Assembly: GCA_964463145.1 (NCBI GenBank)
Contig: CAYXBG010000017.1
Span: forward strand, 1-26,992
Length of the DNA: 26,992 bases
Source: CAYXBG01 sp964463145
Lineage (GTDB): Bacteria; Acidobacteriota; UBA6911; RPQK01; CBDAPI01
Direction: 5' to 3'
Shown here piece by piece: positions 7,842-15,601 of the stretch (its first letter is position 1; every line of letters starts with the position of its first letter). A program made the translations under genes and the position numbers. Below the pieces are notes generated by a model that saw only the letters and a program-made list of their open reading frames with translations, was not told the DNA's origin and did not search any database.

Positions 7842-8528
7842 ATGGCTCATTTAGTTCTTTTCGACATCGACGGAACACTTATCTCGGCAAAAGGTGCTGG
7901 GAGTAGGGCCTTATCGAAAACGGTGGAGGCAATCTGGAGTGTAGAGGTAGATATCAGCTCACTCCGCCTGGATGGCAAGACAGACCCGTTGATCGTCAGG
8001 GAAGCACTGGAACTTGTAAACGCTGAACATGTTTTCGATGGCAAATTCGATGAAACTTTCCTTACGCTCTATGAAGGGTTTTTAGTACAGGAACTTAAGG
8101 CTCTGCGTCACTTTAAAATACTTGATGGTGTCGTATCCCTATTGGACACTCTGAAAGAAAGGGATGATGTCCTTTTGGGGATAGCGACCGGTAACGTTGC
8201 CGTTGGAGCTAAAAGGAAACTGGAAATGGCCAAATTAGACCACTATTTCTCTCTTGGAGGATACGGATCCGACGCGTCCTCAAGGACAGATATCATTCGG
8301 AAGGCCATTAAACGAGGCCAAGAAACGAATGGTTACCCGCTCGGAGAAACAATCGTCATAGGAGATACCCCACGTGATATCAGAAGTGGACAAGAGGCAG
8401 GCACTAAAACTGTCGGCGTTGCAACAGGTCGTTTCACTCTTGAAGAGTTAAGGTCTCACTCACCCACAAAGGCTCTCAACTCACTGTATCCGAACCTAGA
8501 GATTATCCGATTTCTAGATGAGCTCTAG
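7842..8528 (+). CDS. HAD-superfamily phosphatase (phosphoglycolate phosphatase-like)
   Basis: Cytoplasmic haloacid dehalogenase-type phosphohydrolase. Motif I is FDIDGTL with nucleophile D8 and general acid D10. Motif II is IATGN with T116. The motif III lysine is likely K154. Motif IV is VIGDTPRDI with D175 and D179, the Mg2+ ligands. A helical cap lies between motifs I and II (about residues 15-95), as in the subclass I phosphoglycolate phosphatase/beta-phosphoglucomutase group. The exact substrate cannot be told. ATG 7842 follows AAGGAT at a normal distance. It is convergent with the TenI-like gene and has its own 182-base upstream region. Confidence 0.88.
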   Translation: MAHLVLFDIDGTLISAKGAGSRALSKTVEAIWSVEVDISSLRLDGKTDPLIVREALELVNAEHVFDGKFDETFLTLYEGFLVQELKALRHFKILDGVVSLLDTLKERDDVLLGIATGNVAVGAKRKLEMAKLDHYFSLGGYGSDASSRTDIIRKAIKRGQETNGYPLGETIVIGDTPRDIRSGQEAGTKTVGVATGRFTLEELRSHSPTKALNSLYPNLEIIRFLDEL

Positions 8529-8614
8529 CTGGATCTACTGGACTAGAAATCAGCTATTAAGAGAACATATCTCCAACTCATCTACCTTTGAAGATTACAA
8601 GGCCAGTTCCTAAA

Positions 8615-9229
8615 TCAACTAGAGGATTGTGGGCAAACATCTGCCTCCGCAAGCGGCTGAATTTCCTCTTTGATCCAACTGATCCCTGCCACCCCAAAAG
8701 CATTTGTCTTGAGAACCGATTCCTCTGTCCATTGATCAATTCCACCTAGAGCTATGACTGGGATGTAAAGCATCTGTGCCGCCTCACGCAGGGCCGACCA
8801 TCCCAAAGGCTGGATTGAGGAAGTTTTTGAGATAGGAGGGAAAATTGGACCCAACATCACATAGTCTGCCCCCTCGCCTTCAGCAGTCACTGCCTCAGTT
8901 ATTGAGTGTACAGATTTTCCTATCACGAAGTCCCGGACACCATATTCGCGCCGTGCCTGCCTAGCCTTGGTTATACTTTGACGGGAACGAAGATGAACTC
9001 CATCTGCGCCTTCTTGTAAGGCCATCCGTACTTCACCATTTACGAAAAAAATAACGTGCTTGGTTCGAGCGAGCTTTACGCCTTGAACTACTAGCTGGCG
9101 CAGGCTTTCAGTTCGAAGATCTTTTTCCCGAAGTTGGATGATACCTGCACTTGTCGAGAAAGCTAGATCCAAGTAGTCTTCGGGCTCTAAGTCAGGGAAA
9201 GTCTTCCTACAAGTAATCCCGTACTTCAC
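8615..9229 (-). CDS. tenI: ThiE/TenI-family protein, probably TenI-type
   Basis: TIM-barrel protein of the thiamin phosphate synthase/TenI superfamily. Family landmarks are KYGIT, IQLREKDL, GADGVHL, IGKSVHS, ADYVMLGPIF and PVIALGGI. ThiE needs two Mg2+-binding aspartates, one in the ND motif and one in GQxD after GVHL. Here these read VNG (63-65) and HLRSRQ (79-84), both lost. VNG and SVHS (with H108) instead match Bacillus TenI, a thiazole tautomerase of thiamin biosynthesis. I therefore favour TenI-like over ThiE. GTG 9229 gives 204 aa, the usual length. The frame extends to GTG 9328, but that would overlap the upstream membrane-protein gene by 86 bases. Last gene of the ffh-rplS cluster. 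An automatic annotation would probably say thiE. Confidence 0.82.
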   Translation of the reverse strand: MKYGITCRKTFPDLEPEDYLDLAFSTSAGIIQLREKDLRTESLRQLVVQGVKLARTKHVIFFVNGEVRMALQEGADGVHLRSRQSITKARQARREYGVRDFVIGKSVHSITEAVTAEGEGADYVMLGPIFPPISKTSSIQPLGWSALREAAQMLYIPVIALGGIDQWTEESVLKTNAFGVAGISWIKEEIQPLAEADVCPQSSS

Positions 9230-9242
9230 TGGTACTTGGATC

Positions 9243-9485
9243 TCACGTCTCTCTGAAATATCGGCTAAAATGTGCAATCTCCCAAATCCCAAGGAGTAAG
9301 TTGGAAACTCCCAAACCAGAAACTGCACCCCGGAAGAAATCGTTCAGAATCACACTGCGCAAAGCTGGGTAGAGGGCAAGTATCGAGTTCTGCTCCCACA
9401 TGGCTACCCATGGGAACAGAAGCAGGAAGATACCAACTTCAAAACAGTATAAAACATAGAGAAAAAAAAGACCTTTAGTGATCAT
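9243..9485 (-). CDS. Small membrane protein between rplS and tenI-like gene
   Basis: An 80-aa hydrophobic protein whose name I do not know. Segments at about residues 4-28 (LFFLYVLYCFEVGIFLLLFPW) and 52-70 (GAVSGLGVSNLLLGIWEIA) look like two membrane helices, separated by a polar loop with RSVILNDFFRG. Proteins with this pattern are, as far as I recall, hypothetical proteins in Acidobacteria-like genomes; this is memory, not a search. It starts 52 bases after rplS on the same strand, and its stop lies 13 bases before the preferred tenI start, so it is probably the seventh gene of the operon. AGGA abuts the ATG directly, so the true start may differ by a few codons. Confidence 0.65.
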   Translation of the reverse strand: MITKGLFFLYVLYCFEVGIFLLLFPWVAMWEQNSILALYPALRSVILNDFFRGAVSGLGVSNLLLGIWEIAHFSRYFRET

Positions 9486-9537
9486 TCCTGAGTGAAAATC
9501 CGATTCCTTCTTTCAAACAGGGAGACTCGGTCACGCG

Positions 9538-9879
9538 CTATCGGACTTCCTTGATACGGGCAGCCTTACCTTTTCTCTCTCTCAGATAGTATAACTTAGC
9601 ACGTCGCACCTTCCCCTTTTTCACTCTTTGAATACTCTCGATAATCGGAGAATAAAAAGGGAAGATCCTTTCCACGCCATAACCGAAGGAAATTTTTCTA
9701 ACTGTAAAGGTGGAACCCACACCGCGACTACGCATCCGGATAACCACGCCTTCAAAAGCCTGAATCCTGGACTTTCCACCTTCCTTAATTTTGACGTTTA
9801 CTCGAACCGTATCACCAGGAGTAAATTCCGGAAACTCTCGATCCATTTGTTCTCTCTGAATTTCTTCCATCACATTCAT
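9538..9879 (-). CDS. rplS: 50S ribosomal protein L19
   Basis: Structural protein of the large ribosomal subunit at the 30S-50S interface. The sequence from MNVMEEIQREQ through PEFTPGDTVRVNVKI, RIQAFEGVVI, TFTVRKISFGYGVER and GKVRRAKLYYLR is a full-length match to L19 (113 aa). The frame is open further upstream to 10098, but that region lies inside trmD on the same strand. ATG 9879 is right because it starts the conserved domain and has GGAGG nine bases upstream. It follows trmD by 31 bases. Confidence 0.96.
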   Translation of the reverse strand: MNVMEEIQREQMDREFPEFTPGDTVRVNVKIKEGGKSRIQAFEGVVIRMRSRGVGSTFTVRKISFGYGVERIFPFYSPIIESIQRVKKGKVRRAKLYYLRERKGKAARIKEVR

Positions 9880-9910
9880 CTCTAAAGGCCTCCAGCTAGC
9901 TTGTGGACTA

Positions 9911-10615
9911 CTACGTCTCGCATCTTGTGTCTCTCTTACCCGAAAAAAGATCTGGCCGGTTGGAAAGGGTAACTCGATCAGCTTGCTCCTCACGCCATAC
10001 CTGCACTTTGCCATGATCCCCAGAGAGGAGCACAGAGGGGACTTTATATCCCCTAAACTCCGAGGGCCGAGTGTAGTGTGGATAGTCCAGAATCCCATTC
10101 ATAAATGAGTCTTCTAACACCGAAGAGGGATTCCCTACAACACCTGGGATCAGACGAGTTACTGCATCAGTGACTAACATCGCCGGTATTTCACCACCCG
10201 TCAGCACGAAGTCTCCAATAGAAATTTCTTCATCTACAAGATGATCTGCAACCCGTTGGTCCACACCCTCATATCGACCACATATCAGGATAAGATGCTC
10301 ATACTGAACTAACCGATTGGCTGCAGCCTGATTAAAAAGCTGTCCCTGAGGTGTAAGAAGAACTACGCGTACTCCTTGAGGACATTTCTCCTTAGCCTGA
10401 TCTACTGCTTTGAAAATAGGCTCTGGCTTCAGGACCATACCTTCCCCACCGCCATAAGGACGATCATCTACAGTACGATGCCGGTCATTAGTAAACTGCC
10501 TGAGATCCGTTACCTTTATCTCAACCGCCTGTTTATGGCTACCCTGCCACACCATCCCCGCAGAAAAAACAGACTCAAAGAGCTGTGGGAATATGGTCAG
10601 TATTTCGATTTTCAT
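9911..10615 (-). CDS. trmD: tRNA (guanine-N1)-methyltransferase
   Basis: SAM-dependent enzyme that methylates G37 of tRNAs reading CNN codons and so prevents +1 frameshifting. SPOUT trefoil-knot landmarks are present: YGGGEGM (54-60), LICGRYEGVDQR (110-121), SIGDFVLTGGE (132-142) and the catalytic-type D150 in VTDAVTRLIPG. I start at ATG 10615 (MKIEILTIFP, 234 aa), which fits the family N-terminus, rather than the GTG three codons earlier. A GTGAG element lies upstream. It sits between rimM and rplS as in many bacteria. Confidence 0.96.
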   Translation of the reverse strand: MKIEILTIFPQLFESVFSAGMVWQGSHKQAVEIKVTDLRQFTNDRHRTVDDRPYGGGEGMVLKPEPIFKAVDQAKEKCPQGVRVVLLTPQGQLFNQAAANRLVQYEHLILICGRYEGVDQRVADHLVDEEISIGDFVLTGGEIPAMLVTDAVTRLIPGVVGNPSSVLEDSFMNGILDYPHYTRPSEFRGYKVPSVLLSGDHGKVQVWREEQADRVTLSNRPDLFSGKRDTRCET

Positions 10616-10659
10616 GAGACTCACTTTCAGGCAACAAAAACCTCTGACGATGCACTCTA

Positions 10660-11190
10660 CTATTTATTGAGAGCCTGACCCGTAGTTTCCATTAAACCCA
10701 ATGGTACCAATGCATTAATGATGTTTTTCTCGAGATCGACACGTTCGATAAATTGTCGAACCCAAGGCAACATCCACTCGGTTTCTCCATTCTGAACGAC
10801 TAAATTTAGACCTGCCGACCCTACTTCAAACACTTCCGTGACTACTCCTAACCCTTCACCTTTATCAAAAATTTCGCAGCCGACTAGTTGATGTCGAAAG
10901 TAGCACCCCTCCGGGAGAACCATAGCTTCCTTCTCAGGAACCTGCACTTCGTATCCGACAAACTGTTGGTTTACATCGCGATGATTCCACCCTACCAGTT
11001 TCAAAATGACACGACCTTTATGAAACCAGAAACTCTCTAGCTTCTCCCAGTAGACACTCTCTCCTGAGATTAACCGAACCCGCCCTACCTTCTCGAACCT
11101 TTCGGGGAAATCTGTATGTAATTCAGCAGCCAACTCTCCCTTGACCCCTCTGGGTTTAACAATCTTTGCTATTGTGACAAACGCTTCCAA
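10660..11190 (-). CDS. rimM: Ribosome maturation factor RimM
   Basis: Assists late maturation of the 30S head and binds S19. The N-terminal beta-barrel begins VTIAKIVKPRGVKGEL, the family hallmark. The C-terminal PRC-barrel has LVGCEIFDKGEGLGVVTEVFEVGSAGLNLVV and MLPWVRQFIERVDLEKNIINA. Length (176 aa) is normal. The only plausible initiator is TTG at 11190, directly after the TAA of the KH gene with no spacer. A GGAG lies inside the end of that gene 12 bases upstream. This suggests tight translational coupling. Confidence 0.94.
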   Translation of the reverse strand: MEAFVTIAKIVKPRGVKGELAAELHTDFPERFEKVGRVRLISGESVYWEKLESFWFHKGRVILKLVGWNHRDVNQQFVGYEVQVPEKEAMVLPEGCYFRHQLVGCEIFDKGEGLGVVTEVFEVGSAGLNLVVQNGETEWMLPWVRQFIERVDLEKNIINALVPLGLMETTGQALNK

Positions 11191-11421
11191 TTAATCAAGA
11201 ATCTCCAATGTGAATCTCTTCTGAAGTTTAACCCCGGCAGCGCTTAGAAGGGTACGGAGGGCACGCACAGTCCTACCTTGCCTGCCAATAACCTTTCCAA
11301 TATCAGACTGATCAACAGATAATTCCAGAATCGTCTTCTGTTCTCCTTCGACTTCGGTGACATTCACTGCCTCCGGATTGTCAACAAGAGCTCTTGCAAT
11401 TTCGACAACCAAGTCTTTCAT
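11191..11421 (-). CDS. khpA: KH-domain RNA-binding protein
   Basis: Small single-KH protein of the KhpA/YlqC type, encoded between S16 and RimM in many bacteria. It binds RNA through the GXXG loop, here GRQG (residues 46-49 in GKVIGRQGRTVRALR). In Firmicutes it acts with KhpB on cell-envelope-related mRNAs; its role here is not known. ATG 11421 gives 76 aa starting MKDLVVEIARALVDNPE, the expected N-terminus. The open frame extends to 11487, but the extra residues do not match the family. Its TAA abuts the TTG of rimM. Confidence 0.92.
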   Translation of the reverse strand: MKDLVVEIARALVDNPEAVNVTEVEGEQKTILELSVDQSDIGKVIGRQGRTVRALRTLLSAAGVKLQKRFTLEILD

Positions 11422-11509
11422 AAGGCTGTTCCAGCTGGTCACTACCGCGGAAAGTCCCGCACCCTCGAGTTGACTAGACTTGCACATAGCCCCGGGGAAA
11501 GCTACGAGA

Positions 11510-11779
11510 TCAAGCCTCCACCTTTTCCGGTGCCGGGCGGGATTCCTCTCGGAACTTTCTAATCAGATCTCGAACGGTCCTAGAAGGCTGCGCACCTTTA
11601 CCAACCCAGTAGTCTACTCGTTCCAGATCCAGCTTAAGGAGCACAGGTGCTCTAGTGGGGCTGTAATGTCCCACGATTTCCACAAAGCGGCCGTCCCGTG
11701 GGCTAGCCTTATCCGTAACAACCAACCTGTAATGAGGGGATCTTTTGACCCCACGTCTGCTTAATCGAATTCTCAGCAA
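11510..11779 (-). CDS. rpsP: 30S ribosomal protein S16
   Basis: Small-subunit protein needed for 30S assembly. MLRIRLSRRGVKRSPHYRLVV, SPRDGRFVEIVGHYSPT and LDLERVDYWVGKGAQPSRTV match S16 throughout; 89 aa is typical. The start codon is TTG at 11779, well supported by a perfect AAGGAGG a few bases upstream. It follows ffh by 45 bases and precedes the KH gene. Confidence 0.96.
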   Translation of the reverse strand: MLRIRLSRRGVKRSPHYRLVVTDKASPRDGRFVEIVGHYSPTRAPVLLKLDLERVDYWVGKGAQPSRTVRDLIRKFREESRPAPEKVEA

Positions 11780-11824
11780 AAACCTTCCTCCTTAATACAG
11801 TTGATGATTTTATCAGAGTTCCGC

Positions 11825-13147
11825 CTAGAAGAGTAAGCTGAAGTTCGGCAACTTCTTACCCAACAATCCCTTACCCAACAGCTTCCGCATCAACAGAAAC
11901 TGTTTGAGGAGACGATTCACTTCCGAGACAGGCCTACCGCATCCTAGTGAAATTCTCTTCCGCCTTGAACCATTAATAATCCGATAGTTAAGACGCTCTT
12001 TCAGAGTCATAGAACTGATAATAGCTTCTAAATGTCTCAATTGCTTTCCGGTAACATTGATTGAGGAAAGATTTTTCAAGTGACCAGTCTTCGGCAACAT
12101 CCCCAGAATTTGGTTTAGGGGCCCCAGCTTTTGAATCTGTTTCAACTGCAGCAGGAAATCATCTAAGGTGAACTCCTTCCGGCGCGCCTTCCGCATCATT
12201 TCCTCCGCCTGCTGCGCGTCTACGACTGTCTCAGCCTTCTCGACCAGGCTAAGAATATCCCCCATTCCCAGAATTCTGTTCGCTAATCGCTGAGGGTGAA
12301 ATGGTTCTATTGCCTCATACTTTTCGCCAGTCCCAACGAATTTAATAGGTTTACCAATGACAGACCTAATAGAGAGAGCTGCCCCACCACGAGCATCTCC
12401 ATCCATCTTCGAAAGAATGACACCTGTTAATCCGATCTCATCGTCAAATCTACTGGCCGAATTAACCGCATCCTGACCGGTCATAGAATCTGCAATCAAA
12501 ATTGTCTCGATAGGCTCTAGGGTCCTTTTTATTTCTCCCAATTCCGCCATCAAATCCGAATCGATATGTAACCTCCCTGCAGTATCGACTAGCAGCACAT
12601 CAAATCCACCATTACGTGTGAACTGAAGTGCTTTCTTCGTGATGACGACGGGGTCCTCACTGGGATCTGAGAAAACTGGCAATTCAATAGATTTTGCGAT
12701 CATATCCAACTGTTCAATAGCTGCCGGACGCCGCACATCTGTTGAGACAAGAACAGGGTTGAGACCCTGTTTCTTCAGAAAAAGGCCCAACTTACCGGCC
12801 GTCGTGGTTTTACCGCTTCCCTGCAGTCCTACCAATAGGATCACCGTTGGGGGGGACTTAGAAAAATTAATCCGGGATTGTTCAACTCCCAGTAAAACCA
12901 CTAGTTCATCTCGGACAATTTTAACTACCTGTTGGCCCGGGCTCAGGCTCTGCAATACTGTCTCGCCCAGAGCTTTTTCCCGGATACCGGCAATAAAAGC
13001 CTTGGCAACTTTGAAATTAACATCAGCCTCAAGAAGGGCAATGCGGATTTCATGCATAGACTTATCGACGTGCTGCACCGTAATGCGTCCCTCATTTCGA
13101 AATCCCTTCAGGACACCTTGAAGTCTTCTAGTCAAACTCTCAAACAT
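11825..13147 (-). CDS. ffh: Signal recognition particle protein Ffh
   Basis: SRP54-type GTPase that binds 4.5S RNA and signal sequences and delivers ribosomes to FtsY. The N domain covers about residues 1-90. The G domain has GLQGSGKTT (107-115), DVRRPAAIEQL (137-147), DTAGRLH (188-194), SKMDGDARGG (246-255) and GTGEK (272-276). The M domain starts near 305 and ends with the RNA-binding helix-turn-helix NGSRRKRISLGCGRP (392-406). Length (440 aa) is normal. The M domain is poor in methionine (about five), with leucines instead, including the finger loop LGPLNQILGMLPK. First gene of the operon, downstream of a near-consensus promoter. Confidence 0.96.
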   Translation of the reverse strand: MFESLTRRLQGVLKGFRNEGRITVQHVDKSMHEIRIALLEADVNFKVAKAFIAGIREKALGETVLQSLSPGQQVVKIVRDELVVLLGVEQSRINFSKSPPTVILLVGLQGSGKTTTAGKLGLFLKKQGLNPVLVSTDVRRPAAIEQLDMIAKSIELPVFSDPSEDPVVITKKALQFTRNGGFDVLLVDTAGRLHIDSDLMAELGEIKRTLEPIETILIADSMTGQDAVNSASRFDDEIGLTGVILSKMDGDARGGAALSIRSVIGKPIKFVGTGEKYEAIEPFHPQRLANRILGMGDILSLVEKAETVVDAQQAEEMMRKARRKEFTLDDFLLQLKQIQKLGPLNQILGMLPKTGHLKNLSSINVTGKQLRHLEAIISSMTLKERLNYRIINGSRRKRISLGCGRPVSEVNRLLKQFLLMRKLLGKGLLGKKLPNFSLLF

Positions 13148-13173
13148 CTCATACCCCAGATTAAAAGCCCCGA

Positions 13174-13202
13174 ATTTTAGACGTCAATCACTCCCCTGTC
13201 AA
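13174..13202 (-). promoter_or_regulatory. Sigma-70 promoter of the ffh-rpsP-rplS operon
   Basis: Read on the minus strand: a perfect -35 TTGACA (complement of 13197-13202), a 17-base spacer and a -10 TAAAAT (complement of 13174-13179). Transcription would begin near 13167, giving a leader of about 20 bases before the ffh ATG at 13147. This is the best promoter match I found in the window. Confidence 0.72.
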
Positions 13203-13246
13203 AGGATACAGCTTCATTGCAAAACCCATCATTTATAGAACAGACC

Positions 13247-13275
13247 TTGACGGTTGCCCTGGGGTGCGCTCTAGT
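13247..13275 (+). promoter_or_regulatory. Candidate promoter of selB
   Basis: TTGACG (13247-13252), a 17-base spacer and TCTAGT (13270-13275). The -35 matches at five of six positions and the -10 at four. Transcription would start about 6 bases before the selB ATG at 13288. That near-leaderless arrangement fits the lack of a ribosome site there. Confidence 0.4.
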
Positions 13276-13287
13276 GGCTTATAACGT

Positions 13288-15219
13288 ATGGCGAAAAGAA
13301 GGCTTGTACTCGGCACAGCAGGTCACATCGATCACGGCAAAACTCAACTCGTTAAGGCTCTAACCGGCATTAACACCGCTCGGCAAAAAGAAGAGCTCCA
13401 GCGGGGGATCACCATCGATCTGGGATTTGCAGATACGAATCTAGGGGACTTCGAGGTGGGATTCGTGGATGTACCCGGTCATGAGCGTTTTGTTAAGAAT
13501 ATGCTGGCAGGAACGACTGGGGTCCAGTTCATTCTCTTGGTGGTGGCAGCCGATGAATCGATCATGCCACAGACTAGAGAGCATTTTCACATCTGCCGCC
13601 TTCTAGGCATCCCAAAAGGAATGGTTGTTATTACGAAAAAGAATTCCGTCGATTCTGACTTACTGCGATTAGTAGAGGAAGAAGTGCAGGATTTAATAGC
13701 GGGCAGCTTCCTAAACAGTAGTCCTATTGTCGCAGTCGACAGTGTCTCGGGAGATGGGATAGCTTCCCTAAGAGAAGTCCTCATACAACAACTTTCCTCT
13801 ATTGAGGATCATCCAACTGAATCTCGAAACGAGCTCTTTCGACTTCCCATTGACCGCATCTTTTCTCTTCGAGGATTTGGCACCATAGTGACCGGTACCC
13901 CTTGTGGTGGAAAAATAGAGAAGGAGGACAAGGTGCAGGCCTACCCAGGAAGTCTATTGGGTCGGGTCCGTAACATTCAGATCTATGGAGAACCTTCCGC
14001 GAGCGGTACTGTCGGAAACCGACTAGCCTTGAACTTGGTTGGGATTGAAAAGAATGCACTCCAGAGAGGGATGGTCCTTGCTCCACCAGGCACACTTTCC
14101 CCAACCTACATGCTAGATGCACATGTAGAATTATTGGAGGGCGCACCCGCAGCACTCAAAATCCAAAGTCCTATCCGTTTACACCAGGGAAGCTCCGAAA
14201 TAATCGGACGATTCTATCCTATCGGAGGTAGACGGGAACTAAAACCAGGAGAATCCGGCCTAGCTCAGATACGGCTAGAACGACCTACAACCGTGTGCGT
14301 GGGAGATAGGTTCATCCTACGTCGATACTCCCCCATGACCACGATTGGTGGTGGTCTCGTGTTGGACCCTATACCACTCAAAACTCGCGGCCTTAAATCT
14401 AGAAAATTCACCCCCCTGTTGCAAACACTATCCCAAGACTGGAAAATCGAGAGCAGAGACAAAATCGCTCAAACACTCGGTTACTTGATTTCAAAAAGTG
14501 GCCCGGCTGGAATTCCTTTCGACCAACTCTCCTCTTGTACTGGTTATACACCCGATCATATCTTCCAACTGCTCGACTCCCAAAAAAATGTGACCCTAAT
14601 AGATCCTCCTGGAGTTGCTGTAAATTCAGAACAGCTTGAAAAACTGAAAAACGATCTACTAGACGAAATCGGCTCCTACCACTCAAATTACCCCCTAGCT
14701 CCGGGAGTTTTCCGTGAAGAACTCAAAGGGAAAGTGATGGGCCATTACGAGGGGACCTATTACACAGGTGTCCTTCGATCTCTTGAATCGGATGGTCGAA
14801 TCCGGGTCTCCACTCACACTGTTTCGCTCCCCGACCACACCGTTACCCTTACCTCCGAGCAGCAGAAAATCACCGAAAAGATCCTCGAAACGTTCTCAAA
14901 AGAACAAGCGACAGCAATGACTCTACAACAGGTGTCCTCCAAGGTTGGTATAGCTGAATCTGGTATCCGTGATCTTTTTTTCTTCTTGGTGCAGGAAGGT
15001 GCTCTGATAAGGATCTCCGAGGAATTTTTCCTTACCTCTGAACAGTTAGAGGTTATTAGATGTCTTATGAAAGAAAATCTGCCCTCAGGATCGATTTTCA
15101 GTATCGGGGAATTCAAGGATCTTTTTCAGATACCACGTAGACTGACCATTCCACTTCTAGAGTTCCTAGATCGCTCACACATCACTCGAAGGGTAGGTAA
15201 TAATCGACAAGTCCTTTAG
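13288..15219 (+). CDS. selB: Selenocysteine-specific elongation factor SelB
   Basis: EF-Tu-like GTPase that carries Sec-tRNA to UGA codons and binds the SECIS hairpin through C-terminal winged helices. G1 is AGHIDHGKT (11-19), G2 RGITIDLGF (39-47), G3 DVPGH (61-65). Motif G4 reads TKKN (116-119) where SelB normally has TKAD, so the Asp that recognises guanine is Asn (AAT at 13642). Domains II and III follow to about residue 370. Winged-helix repeats occupy the rest, ending RRLTIPLLEFLDRSHITRRVGNNRQVL. Length (643 aa) is usual. The gene implies a Sec-decoding organism, but I see no selA, selC or selenoprotein in this window. It diverges from ffh and has no ribosome site. Confidence 0.94.
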   Translation: MAKRRLVLGTAGHIDHGKTQLVKALTGINTARQKEELQRGITIDLGFADTNLGDFEVGFVDVPGHERFVKNMLAGTTGVQFILLVVAADESIMPQTREHFHICRLLGIPKGMVVITKKNSVDSDLLRLVEEEVQDLIAGSFLNSSPIVAVDSVSGDGIASLREVLIQQLSSIEDHPTESRNELFRLPIDRIFSLRGFGTIVTGTPCGGKIEKEDKVQAYPGSLLGRVRNIQIYGEPSASGTVGNRLALNLVGIEKNALQRGMVLAPPGTLSPTYMLDAHVELLEGAPAALKIQSPIRLHQGSSEIIGRFYPIGGRRELKPGESGLAQIRLERPTTVCVGDRFILRRYSPMTTIGGGLVLDPIPLKTRGLKSRKFTPLLQTLSQDWKIESRDKIAQTLGYLISKSGPAGIPFDQLSSCTGYTPDHIFQLLDSQKNVTLIDPPGVAVNSEQLEKLKNDLLDEIGSYHSNYPLAPGVFREELKGKVMGHYEGTYYTGVLRSLESDGRIRVSTHTVSLPDHTVTLTSEQQKITEKILETFSKEQATAMTLQQVSSKVGIAESGIRDLFFFLVQEGALIRISEEFFLTSEQLEVIRCLMKENLPSGSIFSIGEFKDLFQIPRRLTIPLLEFLDRSHITRRVGNNRQVL

Positions 15220-15340
15220 CTCAAAAAATATAAAATCTTTTACTTTCATATCTAAGATGGTCGTCCCAATTCGCTACAAACCAATCACCCAATTAAATGC
15301 AATCAATCCTCCAATCGCACCAAGGAAAAGTAGCCCCCGT

Positions 15341-15370
15341 TTGACACTCAAAAAACAACAGCGGTAAGAT
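15341..15370 (+). promoter_or_regulatory. Promoter of tatA
   Basis: Perfect -35 TTGACA (15341-15346), an 18-base spacer and -10 TAAGAT (15365-15370). The predicted start near 15377 gives a leader of about 24 bases that contains AAAGGAG before the tatA ATG. Confidence 0.65.
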
Positions 15371-15400
15371 GGGCTGACTTATTAGAGTAAAGGAGACCGT

Positions 15401-15598
15401 ATGAATCTCATGCTGGTTGGGGCGTTAGGCCTGCCTGAGTTGGCAATCATTCTAGTCATCGTAGTCGTGATCTTTGGTGCTAGTCGGCTACCTCAACTTG
15501 GTAAGGGGATTGGTGAAGGAATCCGCAACTTCAAAGTCTCCGTCCGAAACGGAGAGTCAGAAGACAAAGACTCGGGACCGACCGACGTCACTTCATAG
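15401..15598 (+). CDS. tatA: Twin-arginine translocase subunit TatA/E
   Basis: Small inner-membrane protein that oligomerises to form the passage for folded Tat substrates. The N-terminal helix (LPELAIILVIVVVIFGASRLP, about residues 11-31) is followed by the amphipathic helix LGKGIGEGIRNFKVSV with the conserved FG and hinge pattern, then a short acidic tail. Length is 65 aa. The start has AAAGGAG at ideal distance and a good promoter. It stands alone without tatC. The only Tat-signal protein seen here is the oxidoreductase at the left end. Its stop is 3 bases from that of the convergent cutA. Confidence 0.94.
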   Translation: MNLMLVGALGLPELAIILVIVVVIFGASRLPQLGKGIGEGIRNFKVSVRNGESEDKDSGPTDVTS

Positions 15599-15601
15599 TT
15601 C

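Noticed and set aside
9486..9537. TPP riboswitch that could control the ThiE/TenI-like gene
   Set aside because: The gaps upstream are 52 bases or shorter and hold none of the conserved TPP-box elements.
9880..10098. N-terminal extension of L19
   Set aside because: The extra frame is inside trmD on the same strand and the conserved L19 start has its own ribosome site at 9879.
12639..13121. 160-residue open frame antisense to ffh
   Set aside because: Its sequence is a mirror of the conserved Ffh frame, rich in Ser, Arg and Thr without domain features.
15274..15351. Minus-strand TTG-started 25-residue hydrophobic peptide in the gap before tatA
   Set aside because: No ribosome site, and it coincides with the tatA -35 region; the short hydrophobic run is easily due to chance.
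13288..15400. A selC tRNA or a SECIS-bearing selenoprotein gene near selB
   Set aside because: I looked in the flanking gaps and saw no tRNA-like fold and no in-frame TGA within a conserved coding sequence.
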